DNA of 64,000 bases from Saccharopolyspora gloriosae (GTDB lineage: Bacteria > Actinomycetota > Actinomycetes > Mycobacteriales > Pseudonocardiaceae). Location of the stretch: the NCBI RefSeq assembly GCF_022828475.1, contig NZ_CP059557.1, forward strand, positions 1 through 64,000. Direction: 5' to 3'. Both the position numbers and the translations under genes were made by a program. Below, one piece after another: positions 57,125 through 64,000 of this stretch (its first letter is position 1; each line of letters begins with the position of its first letter). The notes under the pieces are model-generated. The model saw only the letters and a program-made list of their open reading frames with translations, had not been told where the DNA came from and searched no databases.

Positions 57125-57888
57125 GCGGTTCCTACTCCGCGGATTCGGGTTCCCGCGCGGCGGAACGACTGCGCCTGTTCGCGCAGCCACTGGTCGCCCT
57201 GGTGCTGGTCGTGGTGGTGCTCGGCGTGGCGTTCTCCCAGCGGGACAACGTCGTCACCAGCCGGAACATCACGCCCTCGACGCTGCTGACGCTCACCTGG
57301 CAGCACCTGCTGATGAGCACGGCGGTCGCGCTGATCGTGGTGCTGGTCGCGGTGCCGCTGGGCATGCTGCTGAGCCGCTCGTGGGCGAAGCGGGTGAGCC
57401 CGCTGATCATCGGGCTGGCGAACATGGGCCAGGCGGCGCCGTCGGTGGGTCTGCTGGTGCTGTTCTTCCTGCTCACCAACGGCACCACCGGGTTCTGGAT
57501 CGCGACGCTGCCGATCGCGGTGTACGCGTTGCTGCCGGTGCTGCGCAACACGCTGGTGGGCCTGCAGCAGGTCGATCCGTCGCTGATCGACGCGGGCCGC
57601 GGCATCGGCATGTCCGGGTTCTCGGTGCTCACGCGCATCGAACTGCCGCTGGCGGTGCCGTTCATCCTGGCCGGGCTGCGGACCGCGCTGGTGCTGGCGG
57701 TCGGTACCGCCACGCTGGCCTGGTTCGTCGGCGCGGGCGGGCTCGGCGAGCTCATCGACACCGGCTACAAGCTGAGCAACTGGACCGTGCTGTCCGTCGG
57801 CGCCGTGCTGGCGATGGCGTTGGCGCTGCTGGTCGACTGGCTCGGCGGGCTGGCTGAGCGGTACCTGTCACCGAGGGGGCTGCGATGA
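57121..57888 (+). CDS. Betaine ABC transporter permease (OpuCD-like)
   Basis: The 255-aa second permease has an N-terminal span (about 23-39) and a MetI domain with the EAA loop (DAGRGIGMSGFSVLTRIELPLAVPFILAG). ATG overlaps the ATPase stop (ATGA), and its own stop overlaps the next ATG. Confidence 0.93.
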   Translation: MSGSYSADSGSRAAERLRLFAQPLVALVLVVVVLGVAFSQRDNVVTSRNITPSTLLTLTWQHLLMSTAVALIVVLVAVPLGMLLSRSWAKRVSPLIIGLANMGQAAPSVGLLVLFFLLTNGTTGFWIATLPIAVYALLPVLRNTLVGLQQVDPSLIDAGRGIGMSGFSVLTRIELPLAVPFILAGLRTALVLAVGTATLAWFVGAGGLGELIDTGYKLSNWTVLSVGAVLAMALALLVDWLGGLAERYLSPRGLR

Positions 57889-58895
57889 TTCGAGGAACAC
57901 GGCTGTCCCGCCGGGGAGCGTTGAAGCTGTTCTCGGCCGCCGCGGCCGGTGCCGCGCTCACCGGGTGCGGCCTCAGCTCCGGTTCGTCGGTGCCGCTGCG
58001 GGTGGCGCCCGGTTCGATCAAGCCGGTGCCGGAGCTGGAGGGCGTGCCGCTCACCGTCGGCTCCAAGGACTTCACCGAGCAGATCGTGCTGGCCTACATC
58101 GCGGAGTTCGCGATGGCCGCGGCCGGTGCCGACGTGCGGGACCTGAGCAACATCACCGGTTCCGCCAGTGCCCGCAACGCCCTGGTCAGCAAGCAGATCG
58201 ACCTGTTGTGGGAGTACACCGGCTCGTCCTGGATCAGCTACAACGGCAAGACCGACCCGATCCCGGACGCGCGCGCCCAGTACGAGGCGGTGCGCGAGCT
58301 CGACATCGAGGCCAGCGGCGTCACCTGGTTCGCGTTGTCCCTGAAGGCGGACAACACCTACGCGTTCGCGCTGAACGAGGAGAACGCGGCACGGCTCGGC
58401 GTGGAGACGCTCTCGGACCTGAAGCGGGTGGCTCAGCAGAACCCGCAGGAGCTGAGCTTCTGCGTGGAGAGCGAGTTCGCCAGCCGCAACGACGGGCTGC
58501 CGGGCGTCGCGCAGGCCTACGGGTTCCAGGTGGACCAGAGCAAGGTGGAGACGCTGAGCACCGGTCCCATCTACTCGGCCACGGCCACCGGCAAGGCGTG
58601 CAACTTCGGCGAGGTGTTCACCACCGACGGCCGGATCCAGTCGCTGAACCTGAAGGTGCTGGAGGACGACAAGCAGTTCTTCCCGCGCTACAACCTGGCC
58701 ATGACGACGCGGGTGGAGACGCTGGAGCGGTACCCGCAGCTGGCGGACGTGTTCGAGCCGGTCTCGGCTCGGCTGGACAACCAGCAGCTGCTGGACCTCA
58801 ACGCCGGTGTCGACGTGGACGGCCGCGACCCGGCCGACGTCGCGCGGGACTGGATGGTCGAGCAGGGCTTCGTCACGTTGCCCGGCGCCGTCTGA
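57885..58895 (+). CDS. Betaine ABC transporter substrate-binding lipoprotein
   Basis: The 336-aa protein has a twin-Arg-like lipoprotein signal (LSRRGALKLFSAAAAGAALTGC, lipid Cys near residue 28) and an OpuAC/ProX-type binding domain (VGSKDFTEQIVLAYIAEFAM, DLLWEYTGSSW, GKACNFGEVFTTDGRI). Aromatic residues that would cage a quaternary amine are present. Last gene of the coupled operon; a clear terminator follows. Confidence 0.94.
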   Translation: MIRGTRLSRRGALKLFSAAAAGAALTGCGLSSGSSVPLRVAPGSIKPVPELEGVPLTVGSKDFTEQIVLAYIAEFAMAAAGADVRDLSNITGSASARNALVSKQIDLLWEYTGSSWISYNGKTDPIPDARAQYEAVRELDIEASGVTWFALSLKADNTYAFALNEENAARLGVETLSDLKRVAQQNPQELSFCVESEFASRNDGLPGVAQAYGFQVDQSKVETLSTGPIYSATATGKACNFGEVFTTDGRIQSLNLKVLEDDKQFFPRYNLAMTTRVETLERYPQLADVFEPVSARLDNQQLLDLNAGVDVDGRDPADVARDWMVEQGFVTLPGAV

Positions 58896-58908
58896 GCCGA
58901 ACGTCAAC

Positions 58909-58945
58909 GGGCCGGTCACCTCTGCGGTGACCGGCCCGCTTTTTT
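58909..58945 (+). terminator. Intrinsic terminator of the betaine operon
   Basis: GGGCCGGTCACC (58909-58920) and GGTGACCGGCCC (58926-58937) form a perfect 12-bp stem with a 5-base loop, then GC and TTTTTT. Confidence 0.95.
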
Positions 58946-58954
58946 GTGCCCGTG

Positions 58955-59713
58955 CTACTTCTGCTCGATGGCGGGGTTCGGGATTCCGAGGCGTTGCAGC
59001 AGGTCGTCCTCGATGCGGTCGAGTTCGCCGATGACGGCTCGGTGCGCGGCGCGGCGGCGGGGCGTCGGCATCCGTTCGGCGGCCCGGACGGCGCTGCCGA
59101 GCTGGCTGAGCCTGCTCTCGGCCTCGTCGGCGAACTTCTCGACGATGGAGGTCTCGGCCGCGCTGCGCCCGCCGGTGCGGGTGCGCAGTTCGCGCAGCGC
59201 CTCGGCGTCCCCGGCGATGCGGGCGTGCAGCGCGGCGCCGCGCCCGGTGAACTTGCCCAGGTCGTCCACGGGCACGCCGAGCCGCCGTGCGCGGGCTCGG
59301 TCGTAGCCGTCGCGCGCGGCGGTGAACGCCTGCCACGCGTAGGGGGCCAGCGCGGGGCCGAGGATCTTGGCCACGCCGACGGCCTTGCGGGCGCCGCCGG
59401 GGGTGAACCTGCCGTGCTCGCCCTTCTTGCGGGCCTTCTCGTCGCGCTTGGCGGCCTTGTCGGCGGACTTCGCCTCCTGCTTGGCCGTCTTGGTGGTCGC
59501 TTTGGTCTCTTCCTTGACCGCCTTGGTGGCCTCCTTGGCGGTCTTGGTCTGCTCGTGGGCGGCCTTCGCTTCCAGCTTCGCCACCTTCTTGACCTGCTTC
59601 GCCGCCGAACGCACGTCGTCGCCGGAGTCGTCGGTCCGGGCGTTGAGGGGTTCGGTGTTCAAGATCTCCGTGGTCAGTGCCGCGGTGGTCGGTTCGCCGG
59701 TGCCTCGCGTCAT
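58955..59713 (-). CDS. Conserved charged protein, possible DUF6474 type
   Basis: The 252-aa cytoplasmic protein has a Lys/Glu/Ala-rich coiled-coil stretch (about 35-105, with repeated TKxxKEExK words) followed by a more globular domain (GGARKAVGVAKILGPALAPYAWQAFTAARDGYDRARARRLGV...). It may correspond to DUF6474, which I cannot confirm. ATG 59713 has AGGAGG about five bases upstream. Single gene, convergent with the betaine operon. Confidence 0.7.
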   Translation of the reverse strand: MTRGTGEPTTAALTTEILNTEPLNARTDDSGDDVRSAAKQVKKVAKLEAKAAHEQTKTAKEATKAVKEETKATTKTAKQEAKSADKAAKRDEKARKKGEHGRFTPGGARKAVGVAKILGPALAPYAWQAFTAARDGYDRARARRLGVPVDDLGKFTGRGAALHARIAGDAEALRELRTRTGGRSAAETSIVEKFADEAESRLSQLGSAVRAAERMPTPRRRAAHRAVIGELDRIEDDLLQRLGIPNPAIEQK

Positions 59714-59956
59714 CGCCGCCTCCTGCTGTTCCGGCGCGGTCCGCGCCGTGCCTGCGGCCACGTCGATCCGGTTCCGGACGTCGCGGCCAGGGCGTTCACC
59801 TCGCTCGAGGATCACTGTAAGGAGTTCCTGCGACCGGTGCCGGTTGACCGGCGGAGGGAGTGATCGACCGGTTGTGCACGGTGCGTAGCCGTCTGTTGTG
59901 CTCCGTCACCGGGGTGATGGGCGCGATCGTCAGGGGTACGGCCTACGCTGCTGGGC

Positions 59957-61594
59957 GTGGAAAACGAGGTGCTGCTCGACGCGAGCGTAGTGACGCGCTG
60001 TCGCAGGAGGGTGCATCTCGAAAACGATCCACAATCCCGTGACCTGCCGAAAGCCCCGATGGATCCGGGAATCGAGCAGCGCGTCCTCGACGCCGCCGAC
60101 CACCGCCGCGCGATAGCCGACCGTCTCGAACAGCTGCTGGGGGAGTCGTGGACGCGCGTCCCGCGCGAAGCGAGCCTGCGGCGGCGCGAACGGGAGACGC
60201 TGGCCGCGATGCACGACGGCGTCCGGTTCATCTCCGGAGCCCAGCTGCCCGCGAACCCCGAAGCGGGCCGGTTCGGCGGCATCGACCTGCTGGTGCGCAA
60301 CGGCTCCGGCTACACCCCGGTGCTGGTGGCGCGGCACAAGACGACCGACCCCGGCAGCGGAGCGCGCACCTCGCCGCTGGAGAGCCCGCTGCCGGAATCG
60401 GCGAAGCAGGACCGGCGGCGCAAAGTGCGGGCTCAGCCGCGGGACCAACTGCGGCTGGCGCACCTGGTGCGGCTGCTCGAAGCGTGCGGGATGGCCGCGC
60501 CGGGCACCCCGGTCGGCGGCGTCATCGGAGTCGAGGGCGACGTGGTGGTCTGGCACGACCTGCTGGCGCCGAACTGGCCGGGAGGGCGCACCGCGCTCGC
60601 CGAGTACGACGCGCGGTTCGCCGACCGGGTGGCCGTCGCGACCGCCGCCGCCACCGGCGCCGAACCGCTGGCCCACCCGTCCCGGATCACCGAGTGCAAG
60701 GGCTGCCCGTGGTGGTCGACGTGCTCGCAGGAGCTGCGGGAAGCGCGCGACGTGAGCCTCGTGGTGCGCGGTGAGGACGCCACCGCGCTGCGCGCCGCCC
60801 AGGTGCGCACCGTCGACGACCTGGCCGCGATGACTCGGGAGCAGGGCCGGGCCACCTCGCTGGGCGCGGCCCGCGCCGACGAGGCGGTGCTGCTGGCGAA
60901 GGCGTGGCTGCGCGAACTGCCCCTGGTCCGCCAGGTGCGGGAACTGCGGGTGCCGCGCGCCGACGTCGAGATCGACGTGGACATGGAGAGCTACGCCGAC
61001 TCCGGTGCCTACATGTGGGGCTGCTGGCTGTCCGGCGTGGACATCGACGAGGAGCAGGGCTACCGGGCGTTCGTCACCTGGGACCCGCTGCCCTCCGATG
61101 ACGAGGCGCGGTCGTTCGCCGAGTTCTGGTGCTGGTTCATCGCCGTGCGGGACCGCGCCCACGCGCGGGGCCTCACCTTCCGCGCGTACTGCTACAACGA
61201 GCTCGCGGAGAACCGCTGGATGCTGTCGTCCGCGGAGCGCTTCGCGGGCAAACCCGGCATCCCCGAGGTGTCCGAGGTGCGCCGGTTCATCGGCTCCGAC
61301 GAGTGGGTGGACCTGTTCGCCGAGGTTCGCGACCAGTTCCTGTGCCCGCACGGCAAGGGCCTGAAGGTGATCGCCCCCAGCGCCGGTTTCGCCTGGCGCG
61401 ACTCCGAGGCCAGCGGCGAGAACTCGATGCGCTGGTACCGCGACGCGGTCGGGCTCGACGGCCAGCAGCAGCAACCCTCGCAACGCCGGCGCCTGCTCCA
61501 GTACAACGAGGACGACGTCCGAGCCACGTGGACCCTCCGCCGCTGGATGAGTTCCCCGGAAGCCCAGGCCATCCCCTTCACCGAAGATCTCTGA
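59957..61594 (+). CDS. TM0106-family RecB-like nuclease with RNase H-like exonuclease domain
   Basis: The 545-aa protein has a Cas4/RecB-like PD-(D/E)XK domain: C15 in VVTRCRRR, GGIDLLV (D110), VARHK (K128) and a Cys trio CKGCPWWSTC (C247, C250, C256), which with C15 could hold an Fe-S cluster. A C-terminal DEDD/YprB-like domain has EIDVDMES (D342, E344) and YNEDDVRATW near 512. This suggests single-strand DNA processing in repair. GTG start. Confidence 0.88.
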   Translation: MENEVLLDASVVTRCRRRVHLENDPQSRDLPKAPMDPGIEQRVLDAADHRRAIADRLEQLLGESWTRVPREASLRRRERETLAAMHDGVRFISGAQLPANPEAGRFGGIDLLVRNGSGYTPVLVARHKTTDPGSGARTSPLESPLPESAKQDRRRKVRAQPRDQLRLAHLVRLLEACGMAAPGTPVGGVIGVEGDVVVWHDLLAPNWPGGRTALAEYDARFADRVAVATAAATGAEPLAHPSRITECKGCPWWSTCSQELREARDVSLVVRGEDATALRAAQVRTVDDLAAMTREQGRATSLGAARADEAVLLAKAWLRELPLVRQVRELRVPRADVEIDVDMESYADSGAYMWGCWLSGVDIDEEQGYRAFVTWDPLPSDDEARSFAEFWCWFIAVRDRAHARGLTFRAYCYNELAENRWMLSSAERFAGKPGIPEVSEVRRFIGSDEWVDLFAEVRDQFLCPHGKGLKVIAPSAGFAWRDSEASGENSMRWYRDAVGLDGQQQQPSQRRRLLQYNEDDVRATWTLRRWMSSPEAQAIPFTEDL

Positions 61595-61630
61595 GCCGAC
61601 GTTCCCGGCCCGCTCGGCGGGGCGGTGGGG

Positions 61631-62674
61631 TCAGGGCAGCAGCACCGCTCGGCCGGTGATCTCGCCGCGGTGGAGCCGTTCGTAGATCTCCGGTCCGTCC
61701 TCCAGCGGGAACGTCTCGGTGTGCACGGTGAGGGCACCGGACCGGGCCAGCGCCAGTACCTCGATCAGCTCGTGCCTGCCGCCCCAGTACGGCGCGGCCA
61801 CCGACACCTCGAACGGCTGCGCGCCGAAGGCGACCGGCAGGGTCCCGCCGCCGATGCCGACGATGGTGATGTCACCCTCCACCGCCACGCAGCCCGCGGC
61901 GGTGCGCATGGTCGGGTCGGTGCCGACGAAGTCGACGACGAGCTCCGCGCCGAGCCCACCGGTCAGTTCCATCACCCGGGCCGCGGCGGCCTCGTCCGAA
62001 CGCAACACCTCGTGCGCGCCGACGCCGCGGGCGAGCTCCAACGCCCGGTCGGACACGTCCAGCGCGATCACCCTGGTCGAGGCCAAGGTCCGCAGCAGCT
62101 GCACTCCGAGGTGTCCGAGCCCTCCGGCGCCGATGACCACCGCGGTGCTGCCCGCGACCAGCTTCGGCAGCGAACGCTTGATCGCGTGGTACGGGGTCAG
62201 CCCCGCGTCGGTCAGCGGCGCGGCGGTCACCGGGTCCAGCCCGTTCAGCGGGACCACGTGCCGCGGATCATCGATGATCATGTATTCGGCCATGGCCCCG
62301 GCCGCCCCGAGCCCCGGTGGGAAGATGCCCAGGCCGGAGGCGCGGGTGCAGTAGTTCTCCTTGCCTCCGGCGCACTTGTGGCAGGTCCCGCAACCCCACG
62401 GCCCGTACACGGCGACCCGGTCTCCTTCGGACAACGAGCGCACTCCGGCGCCGAGCCCGGCGACCTCCCCCGCGCCCTCGTGCCCCAAGGTCAGCGGCAC
62501 CGGGTACGGGAAGCCTTCGGCGGGCCAGCCCATCACGGAGATGTCCGAGTGGCACATGCCCGCGGCGAGCACCCGCAGCAGCACCTGGCCCGGCCCCGGT
62601 TCGGGGATCGGCAGCTCGACGATCCGCGGCTTGCTGCCTGCTTGCACGTACTGGACGGCTTTCATCGTGCTCAT
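61631..62674 (-). CDS. Zinc-dependent NAD(P) alcohol dehydrogenase
   Basis: The 347-aa medium-chain dehydrogenase has catalytic zinc ligands C41 and H65 (GMCHSD, GHEG), structural zinc Cys C95, C98, C101 and C109, and the Rossmann motif GAGGLGHLG near 178. It probably oxidises an alcohol or reduces an aldehyde. ATG 62674 or 62665 may start. It follows the SDR gene by 36 bases in one operon; the substrate is unknown. Confidence 0.93.
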   Translation of the reverse strand: MSTMKAVQYVQAGSKPRIVELPIPEPGPGQVLLRVLAAGMCHSDISVMGWPAEGFPYPVPLTLGHEGAGEVAGLGAGVRSLSEGDRVAVYGPWGCGTCHKCAGGKENYCTRASGLGIFPPGLGAAGAMAEYMIIDDPRHVVPLNGLDPVTAAPLTDAGLTPYHAIKRSLPKLVAGSTAVVIGAGGLGHLGVQLLRTLASTRVIALDVSDRALELARGVGAHEVLRSDEAAAARVMELTGGLGAELVVDFVGTDPTMRTAAGCVAVEGDITIVGIGGGTLPVAFGAQPFEVSVAAPYWGGRHELIEVLALARSGALTVHTETFPLEDGPEIYERLHRGEITGRAVLLP

Positions 62675-62710
62675 CGTCGGGTATCTCCGCCTCGGGATGC
62701 GTTCAGCTGA

Positions 62711-63469
62711 TCACTTCGGGGCCATCCGGAGGGCTCCGTCCATGCGGATGACCTCGCCGTTGAGGTAGTCGTGCTCGACGATGTTCACCGCGAGCCGGGC
62801 GTAGTCGCCGGGGACGGCCAGGCGCTTCGGGAAGGGGACGCCCGCGGCGAGGCCCGCGCGGTACTCCTCGTTGACGGTGGCCAGCATCGGGGTGTCCACG
62901 ATGCCGGGCGCGATCGTCATCACCCGGATTCCGGCCGAGGACAGGTCGCGCGCGGCGGGCAGCGTGAGGCTGGCGACTCCGCCCTTGGAGGCGGCGTAGG
63001 CGGCCTGGCCGATCTGGCCGTCGAAGGCGGCGACGGAGGCGGTGTTGATGACGACGCCGCGCTGGCCTTCGCGGTCGGGGTCGGTCTCGCGAATCGCGGG
63101 AGCCGCCAGCCGCAGCACGTTGAACGTGCCGAGCAGGTTGACCTCCAGGACCTTGCGGAACAGGTCGAGGTCGTGCGGTCCCTGCTTGCCGCTGATCCGC
63201 GCGGACGGTCCGATCCCGGCGCAGTTGACGACGATCCGCAGCGGCACGTTTGCTCCGGCGGCCTGGTCGACGGCGGTCTGCACCTGCGCGGCGTCGGTGA
63301 CGTCGGCGCCGCTGAAGGTCACCCCGTCGACAGGGGCCGCGGCGGCCACCGCGTCCGGCAGGTCCACGCCGAACACGTGCGCCCCTCGTTCGGCGAGTGC
63401 GCGGGCGGTGGCGGCGCCGAGCCCGGAGGCGGCTCCGGTGACGATGGCCGCGGTGCCGGTGATCTGCAT
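62711..63469 (-). CDS. Short-chain dehydrogenase (3-hydroxyacyl-CoA dehydrogenase type 2-like)
   Basis: The 252-aa SDR has TGAASGLG (11-18), NCAG near 82, catalytic S145, Y158 and K162, and ends MDGALRMAP. The C-terminal pattern (GIVDTPML...VPFPKRLAVPGDYARLAVNIVEHDYLNGEVIRMDGALR) matches type-2 3-hydroxyacyl-CoA or steroid dehydrogenases, suggesting fatty-acid or branched-chain catabolism. ATG with AAGGAG five bases upstream. First gene of a two-gene operon. Confidence 0.92.
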   Translation of the reverse strand: MQITGTAAIVTGAASGLGAATARALAERGAHVFGVDLPDAVAAAAPVDGVTFSGADVTDAAQVQTAVDQAAGANVPLRIVVNCAGIGPSARISGKQGPHDLDLFRKVLEVNLLGTFNVLRLAAPAIRETDPDREGQRGVVINTASVAAFDGQIGQAAYAASKGGVASLTLPAARDLSSAGIRVMTIAPGIVDTPMLATVNEEYRAGLAAGVPFPKRLAVPGDYARLAVNIVEHDYLNGEVIRMDGALRMAPK

Positions 63470-63745
63470 GTGGCTCCTTCGGTACGAGATCGGTCGCCTG
63501 TAGTTAAGCAGTACTGGGCGATCTTGTGCAGTACTCCTGCGCGGGCGCCGCCGGGGGCTCGTCCGTGCCGGGCTCGGTGCTTGAACGGGCGCACACCGGT
63601 GCGTCACCACCGGAGCAGCAGCGTGTGAACAGTTCCCAAAGCGCCGCTCGCGGCGCCGGCGATGTGCCACGATCTCGTCGAGGTCAGCTTCCCGGCCTGG
63701 GATTTCCCGGTCGGTCCGCGCGCTGTCGACGGAGGTCGGTGCACC

Positions 63746-64000
63746 GTGTTCGCTCGTCGGATCGTGGTCGTCGGGACGGGTTACGTCGGATTGACGACGG
63801 GTGCGTGCCTGGCGTCGCTCGGCCATCACGTGGTGTGCAGCGACGTGGACGCGGCGAAGATCGCGCGGCTTTCGCGCGGTGAGGTCGGCATCTTCGAACC
63901 CGGCTTGAGCGAGTTGGTCGCGGAGGGCATCGCGGCGGGCCGGCTGGAGTTCGTGCTGGGTTCGGCGCACGCCGTGGCCGACGCCGAAGTGGTGTTCCTG
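63746..64000 (+). CDS. UDP-glucose 6-dehydrogenase, 5' part (cut by window end)
   Basis: The first 85 codons encode an NAD-binding Rossmann start (RRIVVVGTGYVGLTTGACLASLGHHVVCSDVD) and GEVGIFEPGLSELVAEG, diagnostic of UDP-glucose/GDP-mannose dehydrogenases, which make nucleotide-uronic acids for polysaccharides. GTG start with GGAGG ten bases upstream. The gene runs off the window, so length and active-site Cys are not visible. The 276-base spacer before it is divergent from the SDR gene. Confidence 0.9.
   Translation, partial: MFARRIVVVGTGYVGLTTGACLASLGHHVVCSDVDAAKIARLSRGEVGIFEPGLSELVAEGIAAGRLEFVLGSAHAVADAEVVFL

Noticed and set aside
63815-63840. CACGTG-containing near-palindrome (CATCACGTGGTG) as a second parS
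   Set aside because: It lacks the GTTNCAC...GTGAAAC arms and is inside the coding sequence of the nucleotide-sugar dehydrogenase.

Overview
The window is high-GC actinobacterial DNA that begins exactly at the GTG start of dnaA. Gene order (dnaA, dnaN, gnd, recF, dciA, gyrB, gyrA, tRNA-Ile, tRNA-Ala, cyclophilin, rhomboid, crgA, sortase, trpG/pabA, pknB, pknA, pbpA, rodA, pstP, fhaB, fhaA, tRNA-Leu) is the origin-proximal block of the mycolic-acid and Pseudonocardiales actinobacteria. Protein texture and the repeat types suggest Pseudonocardiaceae, possibly Saccharopolyspora; that genus guess is inference.

Region 1 (1-14 kb) is the replication module. oriC lies between dnaA and dnaN (about 2.7-3.16 kb) with many DnaA boxes, a DnaA-trio-like tract and a purine/pyrimidine AT-rich tract. 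A perfect 32-bp palindrome follows dnaA. Sliding clamp, 6-phosphogluconate dehydrogenase, RecF, DciA, both gyrase subunits, a DUF3566 membrane protein, tRNA-Ile, a 39-aa DLW protein and tRNA-Ala follow.

Region 2 (14-34 kb) is cell envelope and division: a PBP4-type carboxypeptidase, an aromatic-acid-type MFS transporter, small conserved proteins, cyclophilin and rhomboid, CrgA, a class E sortase, a glutamine amidotransferase, then a tightly overlapped minus-strand Ser/Thr kinase operon (fhaB-pstP-rodA-pbpA-pknA-pknB) with fhaA upstream. pknB is split into kinase and PASTA reading frames. A parS-like site lies at 23.73 kb, and extra DnaA-box clusters lie at 6.98 and 21.35 kb.

Region 3 (34-47 kb) is accessory. 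It holds an enol-lactonase-like hydrolase with an IclR regulator, an unrecognised 212-aa protein with a duplicated 3' end, a 1442-bp IS3-family element inserted in the loop of a palindrome, and a candidate biosynthetic locus: a sugar-lactone-oxidase-like flavoprotein, a PLP fold-type III enzyme, a TetR regulator, a clean 21-bp operator and a 1066-aa protein that appears to join a HAD phosphatase to an isocyanide-synthase-like (DIT1/PvcA) domain. This is the best candidate for an undescribed system.

Region 4 (47-64 kb) carries an XRE-TPR regulator divergent from two small proteins, an aminoglycoside-phosphotransferase-fold protein, a copper locus (CopC, YcnI, membrane protein), a betaine uptake operon in which a BCCT carrier is coupled to a four-gene OpuC-type ABC transporter, a RecB-like nuclease, an SDR/alcohol dehydrogenase pair and the start of a UDP-glucose dehydrogenase gene cut by the window edge.
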